DNA of 64,000 bases from Hyphomicrobiales bacterium. Lineage in GTDB: Bacteria > Pseudomonadota > Alphaproteobacteria > Rhizobiales > Beijerinckiaceae. Position 1 is the stretch's first letter. Every line of letters begins with the position of its first letter. Positions 1 to 9,328 of the stretch are shown piece after piece. The stretch is from assembly GCA_900470095.1 (NCBI GenBank), contig UBZM01000008.1, forward strand, positions 1 through 64,000. Direction: 5' to 3'. The position numbers were made by a program, and so were the translations under genes. A model generated the notes under the pieces. That model searched no databases, was not told the DNA's origin, and was given only the letters and a program-made list of their open reading frames with translations.

Positions 1-453
<453 letters not shown>

Positions 454-504
454 GCCAGCGATCGTGAATTGCCGCGGGCGCGCCACTCGGCTAGCGCTTG
501 CGGC

Positions 505-927
505 ATGAACCGCCGCTCCCTCTTGATCCTGACGGCCGCCCCGCTCCTCGCGGGGGCGGCCGTGGCGCAATCCGCCCCTCCGTCGCTCTCCGTGCGGCAG
601 GCCTATGACGGAGCAAAGGCCGGCACGCTCGTTCTCGTCGATATCCGGACACCAGAGGAATGGGCCGATACCGGCGTGCCGGTCGGTGCAATCAGGCTGG
701 ACATGGAGGCCAGCGCCTTCGAGGCGCGGCTTGCCGCGCTACGGCTCGAGAATCCCGGCAAGACCATCGCGCTGATCTGTCGGACTGGAAACCGCAGCAG
801 CTCGCTGCAGCGCAAGCTCGCCGGCCGCGGCTGGCGTGACATTGTCGATGTCCGCGGCGGCCTGCTCGGCAATCCCGGCGACAAGGGTTGGCTGGCCGAG
901 CAGTTGCCGGTGACGGCCTATCCCTGA
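505..927 (+). CDS. Exported rhodanese-like protein
   Basis: 140 residues. The N-terminus [23 protein letters not shown] is a signal peptide, which places the start at 505 rather than at an upstream in-frame ATG (469). Residues 25-138 form one rhodanese domain with the active-site loop CRTGNR (Cys92) and the DIRTPEEW motif. Rhodaneses carry persulfide sulfur on this Cys; the periplasmic acceptor here is unknown. Its last 10 bases overlap the 3' end of trmD on the other strand, so the two genes converge with no space for a terminator. Confidence 0.85.
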   Translation: MNRRSLLILTAAPLLAGAAVAQSAPPSLSVRQAYDGAKAGTLVLVDIRTPEEWADTGVPVGAIRLDMEASAFEARLAALRLENPGKTIALICRTGNRSSSLQRKLAGRGWRDIVDVRGGLLGNPGDKGWLAEQLPVTAYP

Positions 928-1616
928 GATTTACGGCCCGAGAGCAGGTCCGGCCGCCTTTCGCGTGTGATCGCCTCAGCCTGCTCGCGCCGCCAGCGGG
1001 CGATGCGAGCGTGGTCTCCCGACAGCAGCGCCTCGGGCAGCCCCCTGCCCTCCCACTCGCGCGGGCGCGTATAGTGCGGATATTCGAGCAGGCCGTTCTC
1101 GAAACTCTCCTCCGAACCGGAGGCTTCCTTGCCCATCACGCCGGGTATCAGACGCACGCAGGCATCCAACAGCACCATCGCCGCCATCTCGCCGCCGGAG
1201 AGGATGTAGTCGCCGATCGAGACCTCGGTCAGGCCGCGCCCCTCGATCACCCGTTCATCCACGCCCTCGAAGCGCCCGCAGACGATGACGACGCCATCGC
1301 CGGCCACCCAATCGCGGACCTGGCGCTGATCCAGCTTGCGCCCGCGGGGGGACATCAGCAGACGCGGTCTTGGATCGTCGACCGGAACCGCCGCATCGAT
1401 CGCAGCTGCCAGCACGTCGCAGCGCAGCACCATGCCGGCACCGCCGCCAGCCGGATTGTCGTCGACATTGCGATGACGGCCGATGCCGTGGTCGCGGATC
1501 TGGTGGGTATCGAGCTGCCACAATCCCTTGCGCAATCCCTCCCCCGCCAGGGAAGCACCGAGCGGGCCGGGAAACATCTCGGGATAGAGGGTCAGGATCG
1601 AGGCGCGAAAGCTCAT
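918..1616 (-). CDS. trmD: tRNA (guanine-N1)-methyltransferase TrmD
   Basis: 232 residues. TrmD methylates G37 of tRNAs with a GG anticodon context, using SAM, and prevents +1 frameshifts. Seen: the SPRGRKLDQ segment, DYILSGGE with the SAM-binding trefoil-knot residues, and the downstream YPHYTRP motif. Length matches the family. Its ATG overlaps the stop of the HAD gene upstream by four bases (ATGA), so the two are probably translationally coupled. It is the last gene of the leftward ffh-rpsP-rimM-trmD cluster; the usual next gene, rplS, is absent here and lies at 20.4 kb. Confidence 0.97.
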   Translation of the reverse strand: MSFRASILTLYPEMFPGPLGASLAGEGLRKGLWQLDTHQIRDHGIGRHRNVDDNPAGGGAGMVLRCDVLAAAIDAAVPVDDPRPRLLMSPRGRKLDQRQVRDWVAGDGVVIVCGRFEGVDERVIEGRGLTEVSIGDYILSGGEMAAMVLLDACVRLIPGVMGKEASGSEESFENGLLEYPHYTRPREWEGRGLPEALLSGDHARIARWRREQAEAITRERRPDLLSGRKSQG

Positions 1617-2290
1617 GCCGAAGCAAAGCGCAGCGACGGATGCCCGTCCAGCGCTGCGAAATCCCTGGCACTGCCGATGACATTGTCGAAGCCGGAGAAG
1701 GCCCCCGCCTCGAGCATCGTCAGGATCGCGACGACCCGCATGCCGGCACGCTTCGCGGCCTCGACGCCCAGCGGCGCGTCCTCGAAGACGAGGCAGCTTT
1801 CGGGAGCCACGCCCATGCGCTCGGCGGCCGCCAGGAACATGTCGGGATGCGGCTTGCCCCGAAACCCCTGCGATGGGGAGACGATCGTGGCGAAGCGCGA
1901 GCGCAGGCGGAGCGTATCGAGCACGAGGTCGATATTGGCCGGCGGCGCAGCGGAAGCGACCGCCATCGGAATCCCGGCAGTCTCGGCTCGCGCCATCAGA
2001 TCGAGCAGCCCGGACAACGCCGCGACATGGGGGCGATAGGCCGCGCGATAGAGTTCTTCCTTGCGCAGGCCGCGCGCTTCGAGCTCAGCATCCTCAGCCT
2101 CTGGGAAATAGGCAGAAAGGATTTCGAGATTGGCCTTGCCGGCGGTGCGGCTGAAGAAGCTTGCCCGGTCGAAGGCGAGGTTCTCGCTCTTGTGCCACGC
2201 CTCCCAGGCATCATCGTGGAAGCGCATGTTGTCGACGATGGTGCCATCCATGTCGAAGATCAGAGCGCGGATCGAGGTCTCACTTGTCAT
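1613..2290 (-). CDS. HAD-family phosphatase, beta-phosphoglucomutase-like
   Basis: 225 residues. HAD motif I is [11 protein letters not shown] (nucleophile and acid Asp pair), motif II the Ser of SAAPP, motif III the Lys of GKPHPDMF, and motif [15 protein letters not shown] cap of about 60 residues follows motif I, as in the beta-PGM/phosphatase subfamily. The start MTSETS at 2290 is preferred because GAGG lies six bases upstream; an ATG six bases earlier is too close to that site and farther in-frame extension has no ribosome site. It overlaps the end of rimM by 11 bases and trmD by 4. The phosphorylated substrate is unknown. Confidence 0.88.
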   Translation of the reverse strand: MTSETSIRALIFDMDGTIVDNMRFHDDAWEAWHKSENLAFDRASFFSRTAGKANLEILSAYFPEAEDAELEARGLRKEELYRAAYRPHVAALSGLLDLMARAETAGIPMAVASAAPPANIDLVLDTLRLRSRFATIVSPSQGFRGKPHPDMFLAAAERMGVAPESCLVFEDAPLGVEAAKRAGMRVVAILTMLEAGAFSGFDNVIGSARDFAALDGHPSLRFASA

Positions 2291-2804
2291 CGACATCCTC
2301 GAACAATCCGGCCGGAGGATCGGCCTCGATCCGGCGCGCAGCAATGTCAATTCGGGGGGTGAAGGCCTTGGTGAACGGCATCAGCACGGAGCGGCCATCC
2401 GGAGTGCGGATATCCAGCAGGTCGCCAGCGCCATAATTGTCGACGGCCGTGACCTCGCCGAGAGGCTCGCCTTGCGGCCCGAACACGGCGCAGCCGACGA
2501 GATCTGCCTGGAGGAACTCGTCCTCATCAGCGGCCGGCGGCAGGTTCCCTCGCTCGGTATGGAGCTTGAGCCCAGTCAGGGTCTCGGCCGCCTCGCGGCT
2601 GGTCACGCCCTTCAGGCGGGCGATGACCACTTCCTTGGCGGGCCTGATCTCCGCGATCTCGAAACGGCGGCCGTGATCGTCGATCAGCGCGCCATAGGCC
2701 GCGATATCGAGCGGATCGGACGTGAAGGCCTTGATCCGCACCTCACCTTTGACGCCATGCGGCGCCCCGACGATGCCGAGCAGGACGAGTTCGTTATCAG
2801 CCAT
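2280..2804 (-). CDS. rimM: 16S rRNA processing protein RimM
   Basis: 174 residues. RimM binds ribosomal protein S19 in the 30S head and helps late 16S rRNA maturation. Seen: N-terminal RimM barrel beginning LVLLGIVGAPHGVKGEVRIKAF (cut here to show the G-x-HG-x-KGEV signature), then a PRC-barrel domain with the LVGCAVFGPQGEPLGEV segment. The ATG at 2804 is chosen over an adjacent TTG. It sits between rpsP and the HAD gene in the leftward cluster, about 110 bases after rpsP. Confidence 0.96.
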   Translation of the reverse strand: MADNELVLLGIVGAPHGVKGEVRIKAFTSDPLDIAAYGALIDDHGRRFEIAEIRPAKEVVIARLKGVTSREAAETLTGLKLHTERGNLPPAADEDEFLQADLVGCAVFGPQGEPLGEVTAVDNYGAGDLLDIRTPDGRSVLMPFTKAFTPRIDIAARRIEADPPAGLFEDVDDK

Positions 2805-2876
2805 CAAACGCCATTCCGGGTCCCCGCGAAGCGAGCAGCCCGGAACCCATATTCATCAAGGGGCAGAGGTTGAAAT

Positions 2877-2907
2877 GGCGAGGCCACCCGAAAAAGGCGG
2901 CCTCGCC
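2877..2907 (-). terminator. Hairpin between rpsP and rimM
   Basis: GGCGAGGCC (2877-2885) and GGCCTCGCC (2899-2907) form a perfect nine-base inverted repeat with a 13-base loop just downstream of the rpsP stop. There is no long T run on the minus strand, so it may attenuate or stabilise the rpsP 3' end rather than end transcription fully. Confidence 0.45.
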
Positions 2908-2916
2908 TCAGGAGAT

Positions 2917-3276
2917 TCACTCAGCAGCTTCAGCCGGAGCAGCGGCCTTCTCGGCCTTCTTCTCGGCGCGCTCCTTGGCCTTCTCGCCGGGAACGGCCTT
3001 CGCCGGGTTGTTGCGGGCCGGACGCTTCACCAGGCCAGCAGCATCGAGGAAACGCAGGACGCGATCGGTCGGCTGGGCGCCCTTGGCGATCCAGGCCTTG
3101 GCCTTCTCGAGGTCGAGCACGACACGCTCCGGCGAATCCTTCGCCTTCATCGGATCATAGGCGCCGATCTTCTCGATGAAGCGGCCATCGCGGGGCGAGC
3201 GGGCGTCGGCGACGACGATGCGGTAATAGGGGCGCTTCTTGGCGCCGCCGCGGGTGAGGCGGATCTTCAGGGACAT
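2917..3276 (-). CDS. rpsP: 30S ribosomal protein S16
   Basis: 119 residues. Starts [16 protein letters not shown], the conserved S16 N-terminus, and keeps the core to about residue 80. The rest is a low-complexity tail rich in Ala, Lys and Glu, common in alphaproteobacterial S16 and absent from the 82-residue E. coli protein. It lies between a GNAT gene and rimM in the leftward translation cluster; a hairpin follows its stop. Confidence 0.98.
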   Translation of the reverse strand: MSLKIRLTRGGAKKRPYYRIVVADARSPRDGRFIEKIGAYDPMKAKDSPERVVLDLEKAKAWIAKGAQPTDRVLRFLDAAGLVKRPARNNPAKAVPGEKAKERAEKKAEKAAAPAEAAE

Positions 3277-3288
3277 GATTATCTCCAG

Positions 3289-3822
3289 TCAGTTCAGGTT
3301 TGCAGGCTTCAGTTTCGCAGGCTCGGCGGCCGGGTGCCGGTAGATGCCGACCTCCCAGCCACGGATTACGAAGGGTTTCTCGAATCTGGCGCCGAGACGC
3401 TCGGCGACCCGGATCGAGGGTCGATTGTCGGGATGGATGAAGCTCATCAGCGTCGTCCAGCCCAAGTCACGATAGGCATAGTCACGGGCGCGCAAGGCAG
3501 CTTCGGTCGCGTAACCGCGCCCATGCTCGCCTGCGAAAAGGCTCCAGCCGATCTCCGGTTCGGGCCAGCCTTCCGGTGAGAGCAGCCCGCACCAGCCGAC
3601 GAGGCGGCCGTCTTCCTTGGCCTCCAGAGCCCAGAGACCGAAACCCAGCAGGGACCAATGGCCGGCCATGCTGGAAAAGCGACGCCAGGCATCGTCCCGC
3701 CCGCTGGCACCACCGACGAAACGGGTGAGCTGCTCGTCGCCCAGGAACGCGGCCACACGATCGAAATCGCCCTTGGCCCAGCCGCGCATCACCAAGCGCT
3801 TGGTCTCGAGGACGGGAATCAC
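3289..3822 (-). CDS. GNAT acetyltransferase, RimJ/RimL type
   Basis: 177 residues, GTG start whose GTGA overlaps the ffh stop. Seen: ETKRLVMRGW at the N-terminus, EIGWSLFAGEHGRGYATEA with the acetyl-CoA-binding R/Q-x-x-G-x-G/A-type loop, and HPDNRPSIRVAERLGA, typical of the RimJ/RimL group that acetylates protein N-termini or small amines. It is inserted between ffh and rpsP, which are normally adjacent; the four-base overlap means it is translated with ffh. Target unknown. Confidence 0.88.
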   Translation of the reverse strand: MIPVLETKRLVMRGWAKGDFDRVAAFLGDEQLTRFVGGASGRDDAWRRFSSMAGHWSLLGFGLWALEAKEDGRLVGWCGLLSPEGWPEPEIGWSLFAGEHGRGYATEAALRARDYAYRDLGWTTLMSFIHPDNRPSIRVAERLGARFEKPFVIRGWEVGIYRHPAAEPAKLKPANLN

Positions 3823-5393
3823 TTCTTCTTCCCACCAAACGGATTGCCGCCGAGGCCGGGCAAACCGCCCAATCCGGGCAGTTTCGGCATCATGCCGGCG
3901 GGCGGCGTCACGCCCTTGGGCAGGCCGGGGAAACCGCCGGGAGGCAGGGAAGGCAGCCCGCCGCCCGCGCCGAGCTGCTTCTGCAGATCCGCGAGCTGGG
4001 CCGGGTCCATCTTGGATGGATCAGGCATGCCCGGCGGCATCCCGCCACCGCCGATGCCGAACATCTGGCCAAGCTTGCCGAGCATGCCGCCCTTCTGGCG
4101 GGCCATCTGCTTCATCATGTCCGCCATGCCGCGGTGCATCTTGAGCAGCTTGTTGATCGCTTCCGGCGAGGTGCCGGAGCCGGCGGCGATACGCTTCTTG
4201 CGGCTGTTCTTGAGCAGATCCGGATTCTTGCGCTCGGCTGCCGTCATCGAATTGATGATCGCGATCTGGCGGGCGATCATCTTGTCATCGACCTTGGCAT
4301 TGGCGAGCTGGTTCTTCATCTGCCCCATGCCGGGCAGCATGCCCATGACGCCGCCGAAGCCACCCATCTTCTCCATCTGCTGCAGTTGCGTGCGCAGGTC
4401 GCCGAGGTCGAAATTGCCCTTGGCCAGGCGCTGAGCCAGCGCCTGCGCCTTGTCGGCATCGACCGTCTCGGCCGCCTTCTCCACGAGCGAAACGATATCG
4501 CCCATGCCGAGGATGCGATTGGCGACACGCGAGGGATGGAAATCCTCGAGCGCATCGGTCTTTTCGCCGGTGCCGACCAGCTTGATCGGCTTGCCGGTGA
4601 CGGCGCGCATCGAGAGCGCTGCGCCACCCCGAGAATCGCCATCCATACGGGTCAGCACGATACCGGTGAGCCCGACGCGGGCGTCGAAGGCGCGCGCCGT
4701 ATTGACCGCGTCCTGGCCGGTCAGCGCGTCGGCGACGAGCAAGACCTCATGCGGATTCGTCGCAGCCTTCACATCGGCGACTTCCGCCATCAGCGCCTCG
4801 TCGAGCGTGACGCGACCGGCGGTGTCGAGCATCACGACGTCGAAACCGCCGAGCTTGCCGGCTTCGATCGCGCGGCGTGCGATCTGTACGGCCGACTGGC
4901 CGGCGACGATCGGCAGCGTATCGACGCCGACCTGCTGACCGAGGATGGCCAACTGCTCCATCGCGGCCGGGCGGCGCGTGTCGAGCGAGGCCATCAGCAC
5001 CCGCTTCTTGTGGCGGTCGCTGAGGCGCTTGGCGATCTTGGCGGTCGAGGTGGTCTTGCCCGAGCCCTGCAGGCCGACCATCAGGATCGGCACCGGCGGC
5101 ACCGAATCGAGCGTGATGCCCTCGCCCTCGCCACCAAGGGTGTCGATCAGGACGTCGTTGACGATCTTGATGACCTGCTGGCCGGGCGTGACCGATTTCA
5201 GAACCTCAGCGCCGACCGCGCGTTCACGCACCTTGTCGGTGAAGCTGCGCACGACCTCGAGTGCGACATCCGCCTCCAGCAGCGCGCGGCGAACCTCGCG
5301 CAGGGCTGCGTTGACGTCGTCCTCGGTCAGCGAGCCCCTCCGGGTCAGACCCGAGAGGATGCCGGAGAGTCTGTCGCTCAATGTGCCGAACAT
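3819..5393 (-). CDS. ffh: Signal recognition particle protein Ffh (SRP54)
   Basis: 524 residues. Ffh with 4.5S RNA binds signal sequences of nascent membrane proteins and docks with FtsY through paired GTPases. Domains: N bundle (1-95), G domain with GLQGSGKTT (107-115), DTRRPAA (138-144), DTAGR, and TRMDGDSRGG, then the Met-rich M domain from about 300. The C-terminal 80 residues are a Gly/Pro/Met-rich extension making it longer than E. coli Ffh (about 453). First gene of the leftward cluster; about 290 bases separate it from the divergent CAP lipoprotein gene. No SRP RNA gene was recognised nearby. Confidence 0.98.
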   Translation of the reverse strand: MFGTLSDRLSGILSGLTRRGSLTEDDVNAALREVRRALLEADVALEVVRSFTDKVRERAVGAEVLKSVTPGQQVIKIVNDVLIDTLGGEGEGITLDSVPPVPILMVGLQGSGKTTSTAKIAKRLSDRHKKRVLMASLDTRRPAAMEQLAILGQQVGVDTLPIVAGQSAVQIARRAIEAGKLGGFDVVMLDTAGRVTLDEALMAEVADVKAATNPHEVLLVADALTGQDAVNTARAFDARVGLTGIVLTRMDGDSRGGAALSMRAVTGKPIKLVGTGEKTDALEDFHPSRVANRILGMGDIVSLVEKAAETVDADKAQALAQRLAKGNFDLGDLRTQLQQMEKMGGFGGVMGMLPGMGQMKNQLANAKVDDKMIARQIAIINSMTAAERKNPDLLKNSRKKRIAAGSGTSPEAINKLLKMHRGMADMMKQMARQKGGMLGKLGQMFGIGGGGMPPGMPDPSKMDPAQLADLQKQLGAGGGLPSLPPGGFPGLPKGVTPPAGMMPKLPGLGGLPGLGGNPFGGKKK

Positions 5394-5686
5394 GCGGCCC
5401 CTTGTCGGTTTTGTACGGCTCTTTCACCCGACAGAAGGACATCACCCCCAAGCGGTTTCGCGCCCGAGGGCGCTGACGCGCTGTCGGGCGTTGACCTCCG
5501 GGCTCTCATGGCTCATGCGAGCGGCCCGGTCGGCGGATGCGGTCTCGTCGATGTCGGCGAAACGAATGCTGGGATTAAAGCGTCAGAATGGGGCGAAAGT
5601 CAAGATTGCAGGCGCATGGTGGCAATCTCGCCGCGATTGGCCGCTAGCTCATCTTGCCCGATCAACCATCGAATCGCACTGGTCGC

Positions 5687-6286
5687 ATGACACGAACCGC
5701 CGCTGCTGCCCTTCTCACCGTCGCCCTCCTGGCCGCTGGCTGCGCCACAGAACCGCTGCACACGGGGCCCATCAATCCCAAATCCGCCGAGAAGCTGGCC
5801 GCGGTCCAGGTCGACCGCGCCGCAGCAACCCGAATCCTGAACACCTACCGCGCCAGCCTTGGACTCGGCCCCATGCGGCTCGACCCTACGTTGACGGCCA
5901 TGGCCCAGCGCCAGGCGGACGCGATGGTCGCCGGCAACGCCCTCTCGCATGATATCGGCGGCAACTTCACGGCCCGCGTGCATGCGGCCGGCCTCAATAC
6001 GGGCCGCGCAGCCGAGAACCTGGGCGGCGGCTATTATTCCACCGAAGAGGCCTTTGCGGGCTGGCGCCGATCATCGGGACATGACGCGAATCTGCGGATG
6101 CCCGAGGCGACGCGCTTTGGCATTGCACTGGCAAAGGACCCGCGCACCCAATACCGCGCCTATTGGGCCCTGGTTGTCGCAGCGGATCCGCAACCCCGCG
6201 GAACGGTGGATGCCGGGCCGCTCGTTCCGGTGGAAAGCTTACGCAGGGTTCGCGCTGAAGGTGACAGGCAGGTTGCAGGACGGTAG
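5687..6286 (+). CDS. CAP/SCP-domain lipoprotein
   Basis: 199 residues. Starts MTRTAAAALLTVALLAAGC, a lipoprotein signal with lipobox LAAGC (Cys19), so the ATG at 5687 is the start and not an upstream TTG. Residues 45-175 match the CAP (SCP/PR-1) fold: an early SHD, AENLGGGY, and GHDANLRMPEATRFGIA, which carry the paired His and Glu of the CAP cavity. Bacterial CAP lipoproteins are envelope proteins of mostly unknown role. It is followed 35 bases later by another exported protein gene on the same strand. Confidence 0.88.
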   Translation: MTRTAAAALLTVALLAAGCATEPLHTGPINPKSAEKLAAVQVDRAAATRILNTYRASLGLGPMRLDPTLTAMAQRQADAMVAGNALSHDIGGNFTARVHAAGLNTGRAAENLGGGYYSTEEAFAGWRRSSGHDANLRMPEATRFGIALAKDPRTQYRAYWALVVAADPQPRGTVDAGPLVPVESLRRVRAEGDRQVAGR

Positions 6287-6321
6287 GTGTCGCATTCCCC
6301 CAGTAGGATACGGATTGCGAG

Positions 6322-6750
6322 ATGCCTTACGCTGCGCCGAAATCGATCGCCCTTGCGGCAGCTACCCTGTTTGTCGGCCTGTCTCAGGCTCAGGCTCAGC
6401 CCTGCGCCACCAACTTCAAATCGGCCGGTGTTCCGATGCTCACCGCCCTCACCTATCGGACCTGGGACCTTATTCCCAACCGCCCGCCGGCCGCGGTGCT
6501 GCCCGCACTTGCCAGGGCCGTGGCGGCCGACGGCTTCGAGGGCATCCAGGTCGACAAATCGCTCGGCACGATTTCCGCGCTCCAGGAAGTGACCGGATCC
6601 GGCCGCCCGCAAACGCTTCGTGTGACGGCGCGCCCGAGCGGCAAGGGTACGCGGGTCGACATTGTCTTCACCGTGCAGCCGGGACAGATCGCGGAGGAAG
6701 GCGGCACCCGCGCGGCGATGTGCAAGTTCATCTCAAGCGCTCGTCGCTGA
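6322..6750 (+). CDS. Small secreted protein, unknown function
   Basis: 142 residues. The first 26 residues (ending AQAQ before PCATNF) are a clear signal peptide. The mature part has two cysteines, one at each end (PCATNF and AAMCKF), which could form a disulfide in the periplasm, and a central stretch with alternating strands. I do not recognise the family. It may be co-transcribed with the CAP lipoprotein upstream. Confidence 0.7.
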   Translation: MPYAAPKSIALAAATLFVGLSQAQAQPCATNFKSAGVPMLTALTYRTWDLIPNRPPAAVLPALARAVAADGFEGIQVDKSLGTISALQEVTGSGRPQTLRVTARPSGKGTRVDIVFTVQPGQIAEEGGTRAAMCKFISSARR

Positions 6751-6856
6751 GGCCGCATCGCACCTGACACCGGCCGCGGCGGCTGAAGCTGCGGCCGCCT
6801 CTTTACAAAGTCTCCGGCCTCGGGATTGCTCGGCCTGCAATCTCCGGAGTCTCACC

Positions 6857-7483
6857 ATGACCTTCGAAACCTGGGCCGCCTTCGCAGCCGCAACCGCCGT
6901 CCTGCTCGTTATTCCGGGCCCCACGATCCTGCTCGTGATATCCTATGCCCTTGGCCAGGGCTGGCGCACCGCCTTCCCGATGGCGGTTGGCGTCGCGCTC
7001 GGCGATTTCACGGCGATGACGCTGTCCATGCTGGGGGTCGGCGCTCTGCTGGCAACCTCGGCCACCGTGTTCACCGCGCTGAAATGGGTGGGCGCAGCCT
7101 ATCTCGTCTATCTCGGCGTGAAGCTCTTCCGCGCCGGCGGCAGCCTCAATGCCGAACCGCGCAAGGATGCCACCTCAGCGTTGAAGATGCTTGGGCATGC
7201 CTGGCTGGTGACGGCCCTCAACCCGAAGGGCATCACCTTCTTCGTCGCCTTCCTGCCGCAGTTCCTCGACGCCAAGGCCGACTTCTGGACGCAGATGCTG
7301 ATCTTCGAGGCGACCTTCATCACCCTCGCCTTCGCCAATGCATTGGGCTACGCGCTGATCGCCTCGCGTGCCCGTTCGGTGGTCAGCAATCCGCGCGCGA
7401 TCGGCCTGTTCAACAAGGCCGGCGGAACGCTCTTGATCGGCGCCGGCATCGCAACTGTGGCGATGCGCTCGAGCAACCACTGA
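6857..7483 (+). CDS. LysE-family amino-acid exporter (1 of 3)
   Basis: 208 residues with about six membrane segments. Seen: the family signature VIPGPTILLVISYALGQGWR near residue 20 (a PGP motif in helix 1) and NPKG in the middle helix. LysE/RhtB proteins export amino acids or their derivatives. The ATG at 6857 begins MTFETWAAF; the frame is open upstream but that part is not protein-like. The methyltransferase gene follows after 20 bases and may share a transcript. Two further LysE-family genes occur at 23.3 and 35.3 kb. Confidence 0.92.
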   Translation: MTFETWAAFAAATAVLLVIPGPTILLVISYALGQGWRTAFPMAVGVALGDFTAMTLSMLGVGALLATSATVFTALKWVGAAYLVYLGVKLFRAGGSLNAEPRKDATSALKMLGHAWLVTALNPKGITFFVAFLPQFLDAKADFWTQMLIFEATFITLAFANALGYALIASRARSVVSNPRAIGLFNKAGGTLLIGAGIATVAMRSSNH

Positions 7484-7503
7484 CAACGGACCGAGCAGCC
7501 CGC

Positions 7504-8106
7504 ATGCGCGACGGCAAGGACGCGAACACGCTCGATTTCTACGCCAGCGAAGCCGAGGCCTATGCTTCGCGCGGCCAGGAGGCGAGCGGCGCGCGGCTTC
7601 AGAGCTTCATGTCGCTGCTGCCGCCCGGCGGGCGCGTGCTCGAGTTCGGCTGCGGTGCTGGACAGGACAGCGAGGCGCTGCTGGCGCAGGGCTTCGACGT
7701 CATACCAACCGATGGCTCTCCAGAACTTGCGGCACAGGCGGAGCGCCGCCTCGGTCGTCCGGTCGCCGTCCTCCTGTTCGAGGAGCTTGCCGAGCATGAG
7801 GCCTTTGACGGAATTTGGGCCAATGCCTGCCTGCTCCACGTCCCCCGCGCAGCCCTGCCTGCCATGATCGCGCGCGTGCATGCCGCGCTGAAACCTGCCG
7901 GCGTCTTCTATGCCAGCTTCAAGGCTGGAGAGCAGGACGGCCGCGACCGCTTTGGCCGCTATTTCAACTATCCGTCGCCCGAATGGCTGCGCGGCGCCTA
8001 CGGCGCCGGACGCTGGTCCAGGCTCGACATCGACGAGGAAACCGGGAGCGGCTATGACCGCGAGCCGACCGATTGGCTGCATGTCACAGCGTTCAAGATG
8101 CCGTGA
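7504..8106 (+). CDS. Class I SAM-dependent methyltransferase
   Basis: 200 residues. Motif I is VLEFGCGAGQDS (45-56), followed by the acidic-loop region around IPTDGSPEL and a motif with NACLLHVP. This is the UbiE/Methyltransf_11-type Rossmann fold; the acceptor is unknown. The start at 7504 (MRDGKDANTLDFY) matches the usual N-terminal YxxxAxxYA segment of this group. It follows the LysE gene after 20 bases. Confidence 0.9.
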   Translation: MRDGKDANTLDFYASEAEAYASRGQEASGARLQSFMSLLPPGGRVLEFGCGAGQDSEALLAQGFDVIPTDGSPELAAQAERRLGRPVAVLLFEELAEHEAFDGIWANACLLHVPRAALPAMIARVHAALKPAGVFYASFKAGEQDGRDRFGRYFNYPSPEWLRGAYGAGRWSRLDIDEETGSGYDREPTDWLHVTAFKMP

Positions 8107-8193
8107 CGATGCGGTTTCCTGTGGGCGGGGCCCTCTTTCCGGCGCAGGATTGCAGGGCTTGACCCCGCCGCAACAGGCCCCACTTCTCCCGCC

Positions 8194-9252
8194 ATGAACC
8201 GCCGCAAACTCCTCTCGCTTCTCGGTGTCTCCGCCTTGCTCAGCTCGACTGGTATGGCCTGGGCCGCATTCTCACGCTCGCGCAACCCCTATTACCAAGG
8301 GCCGGTCAGCGAGAATTTCGACGGACTGCGCTTCACCGATGGCCGCCCGGTCAACAAGGGCCTGCTCGACGTCCTGAGATGGCAGACCTCTAAGCGCGAG
8401 CGCGAGGCCTTTCCGGCGCATTACCCGGCCCCGACGCAGGACAAGCCGCCTGCGCGCGTCGAGGGCCTGCGCATCGTCCATCTCGGCCACGCCTCGTTCC
8501 TCTACCAGATCGCCGGGCTCAATGTGCTGGTCGACCCGGTCTATTCCGAGCGCGCCAGCCCCTTCTCCTTCGCTGGCCCACGACGCGTGAACGCTCCGGG
8601 CGTTGCCTTCGACGACCTGCCGAAGATCGATGTCGTGCTGATCACGCATAATCATTACGACCATCTCGACCTCGCGGCGCTCGACGCGCTCCACCGGCGC
8701 GACAAGCCGCGCATGATCATGCCGCTCGGCAACGACACGATCATCCGCGCCCGCAATCCCGCCATCCACGCCGAGGCCTATGACTGGAAAGCGAAGGTCG
8801 CCCTGTCCGACGCCGTCTCCGCGACATTGGTTCCGACCTATCACTGGTCCGCGCGCGGCGCGCTCGACCGCCGCATGGCGCTCTGGTGCTCCTTCGTCAT
8901 CGAAACCCCAGTGGGCAAGGTCTTCCATATCGGCGACACCGGCTATCACGACGGCTCGCTCTACGAGCGGCTCGGTGCCGAGCTTGGCCCGTTCCGCCTG
9001 GCCGTGCTGCCGATCGGCGCTTACGAACCGCGCTGGTTCATGGGGGACAACCACATGAACCCCGAAGAAGCCGTCAGGGTCATGCTCTCGCTCCGCGCCG
9101 AGCAGGCGCTCGGACACCACTGGGGCACGTTCCAACTGACCGACGAAGGCATCGAGCGCCCGCCCGAAGCCCTGAAGCTCGCCCTTGCGCAAGCGAACCT
9201 GCCCGAGGAGCGCTTTCGGCCTATGCGCCCCGGACTGAGCTGGAACGCCTGA
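8194..9252 (+). CDS. Exported metallo-beta-lactamase-fold hydrolase (NAPE-PLD/UlaG-like)
   Basis: 352 residues. The N-terminus NRRKLLSLLGVSALLSS is a signal peptide with a twin-arginine look. The zinc motif HNHYDH (152-157) and later His/Asp ligands in HIGDTGYHDG and DNHMNPEE identify the beta-lactamase fold; the order and spacing resemble N-acyl-phosphatidylethanolamine phospholipase D and related lipid or lactone hydrolases. It probably acts in the periplasm or on its membrane face. Substrate not shown by sequence. Confidence 0.88.
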   Translation: MNRRKLLSLLGVSALLSSTGMAWAAFSRSRNPYYQGPVSENFDGLRFTDGRPVNKGLLDVLRWQTSKREREAFPAHYPAPTQDKPPARVEGLRIVHLGHASFLYQIAGLNVLVDPVYSERASPFSFAGPRRVNAPGVAFDDLPKIDVVLITHNHYDHLDLAALDALHRRDKPRMIMPLGNDTIIRARNPAIHAEAYDWKAKVALSDAVSATLVPTYHWSARGALDRRMALWCSFVIETPVGKVFHIGDTGYHDGSLYERLGAELGPFRLAVLPIGAYEPRWFMGDNHMNPEEAVRVMLSLRAEQALGHHWGTFQLTDEGIERPPEALKLALAQANLPEERFRPMRPGLSWNA

Positions 9253-9328
9253 GGACGATCTGCTGGCGGCACGCCCCCGACCGGCTGAGAGCTGCCGGCC
9301 GAAGCAAGATGCTCGCTAAAGCCAAAGC

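Noticed and set aside
4134..5690. A 518-codon frame antisense to ffh
   Set aside because: Covers the conserved Ffh GTPase and has the same low-complexity character as other antisense frames.
6771..6797. CGGCCGC / GCGGCCG inverted repeat before the first LysE gene
   Set aside because: Only seven pairs with a 13-base loop in very GC-rich sequence; too weak to call as a terminator.
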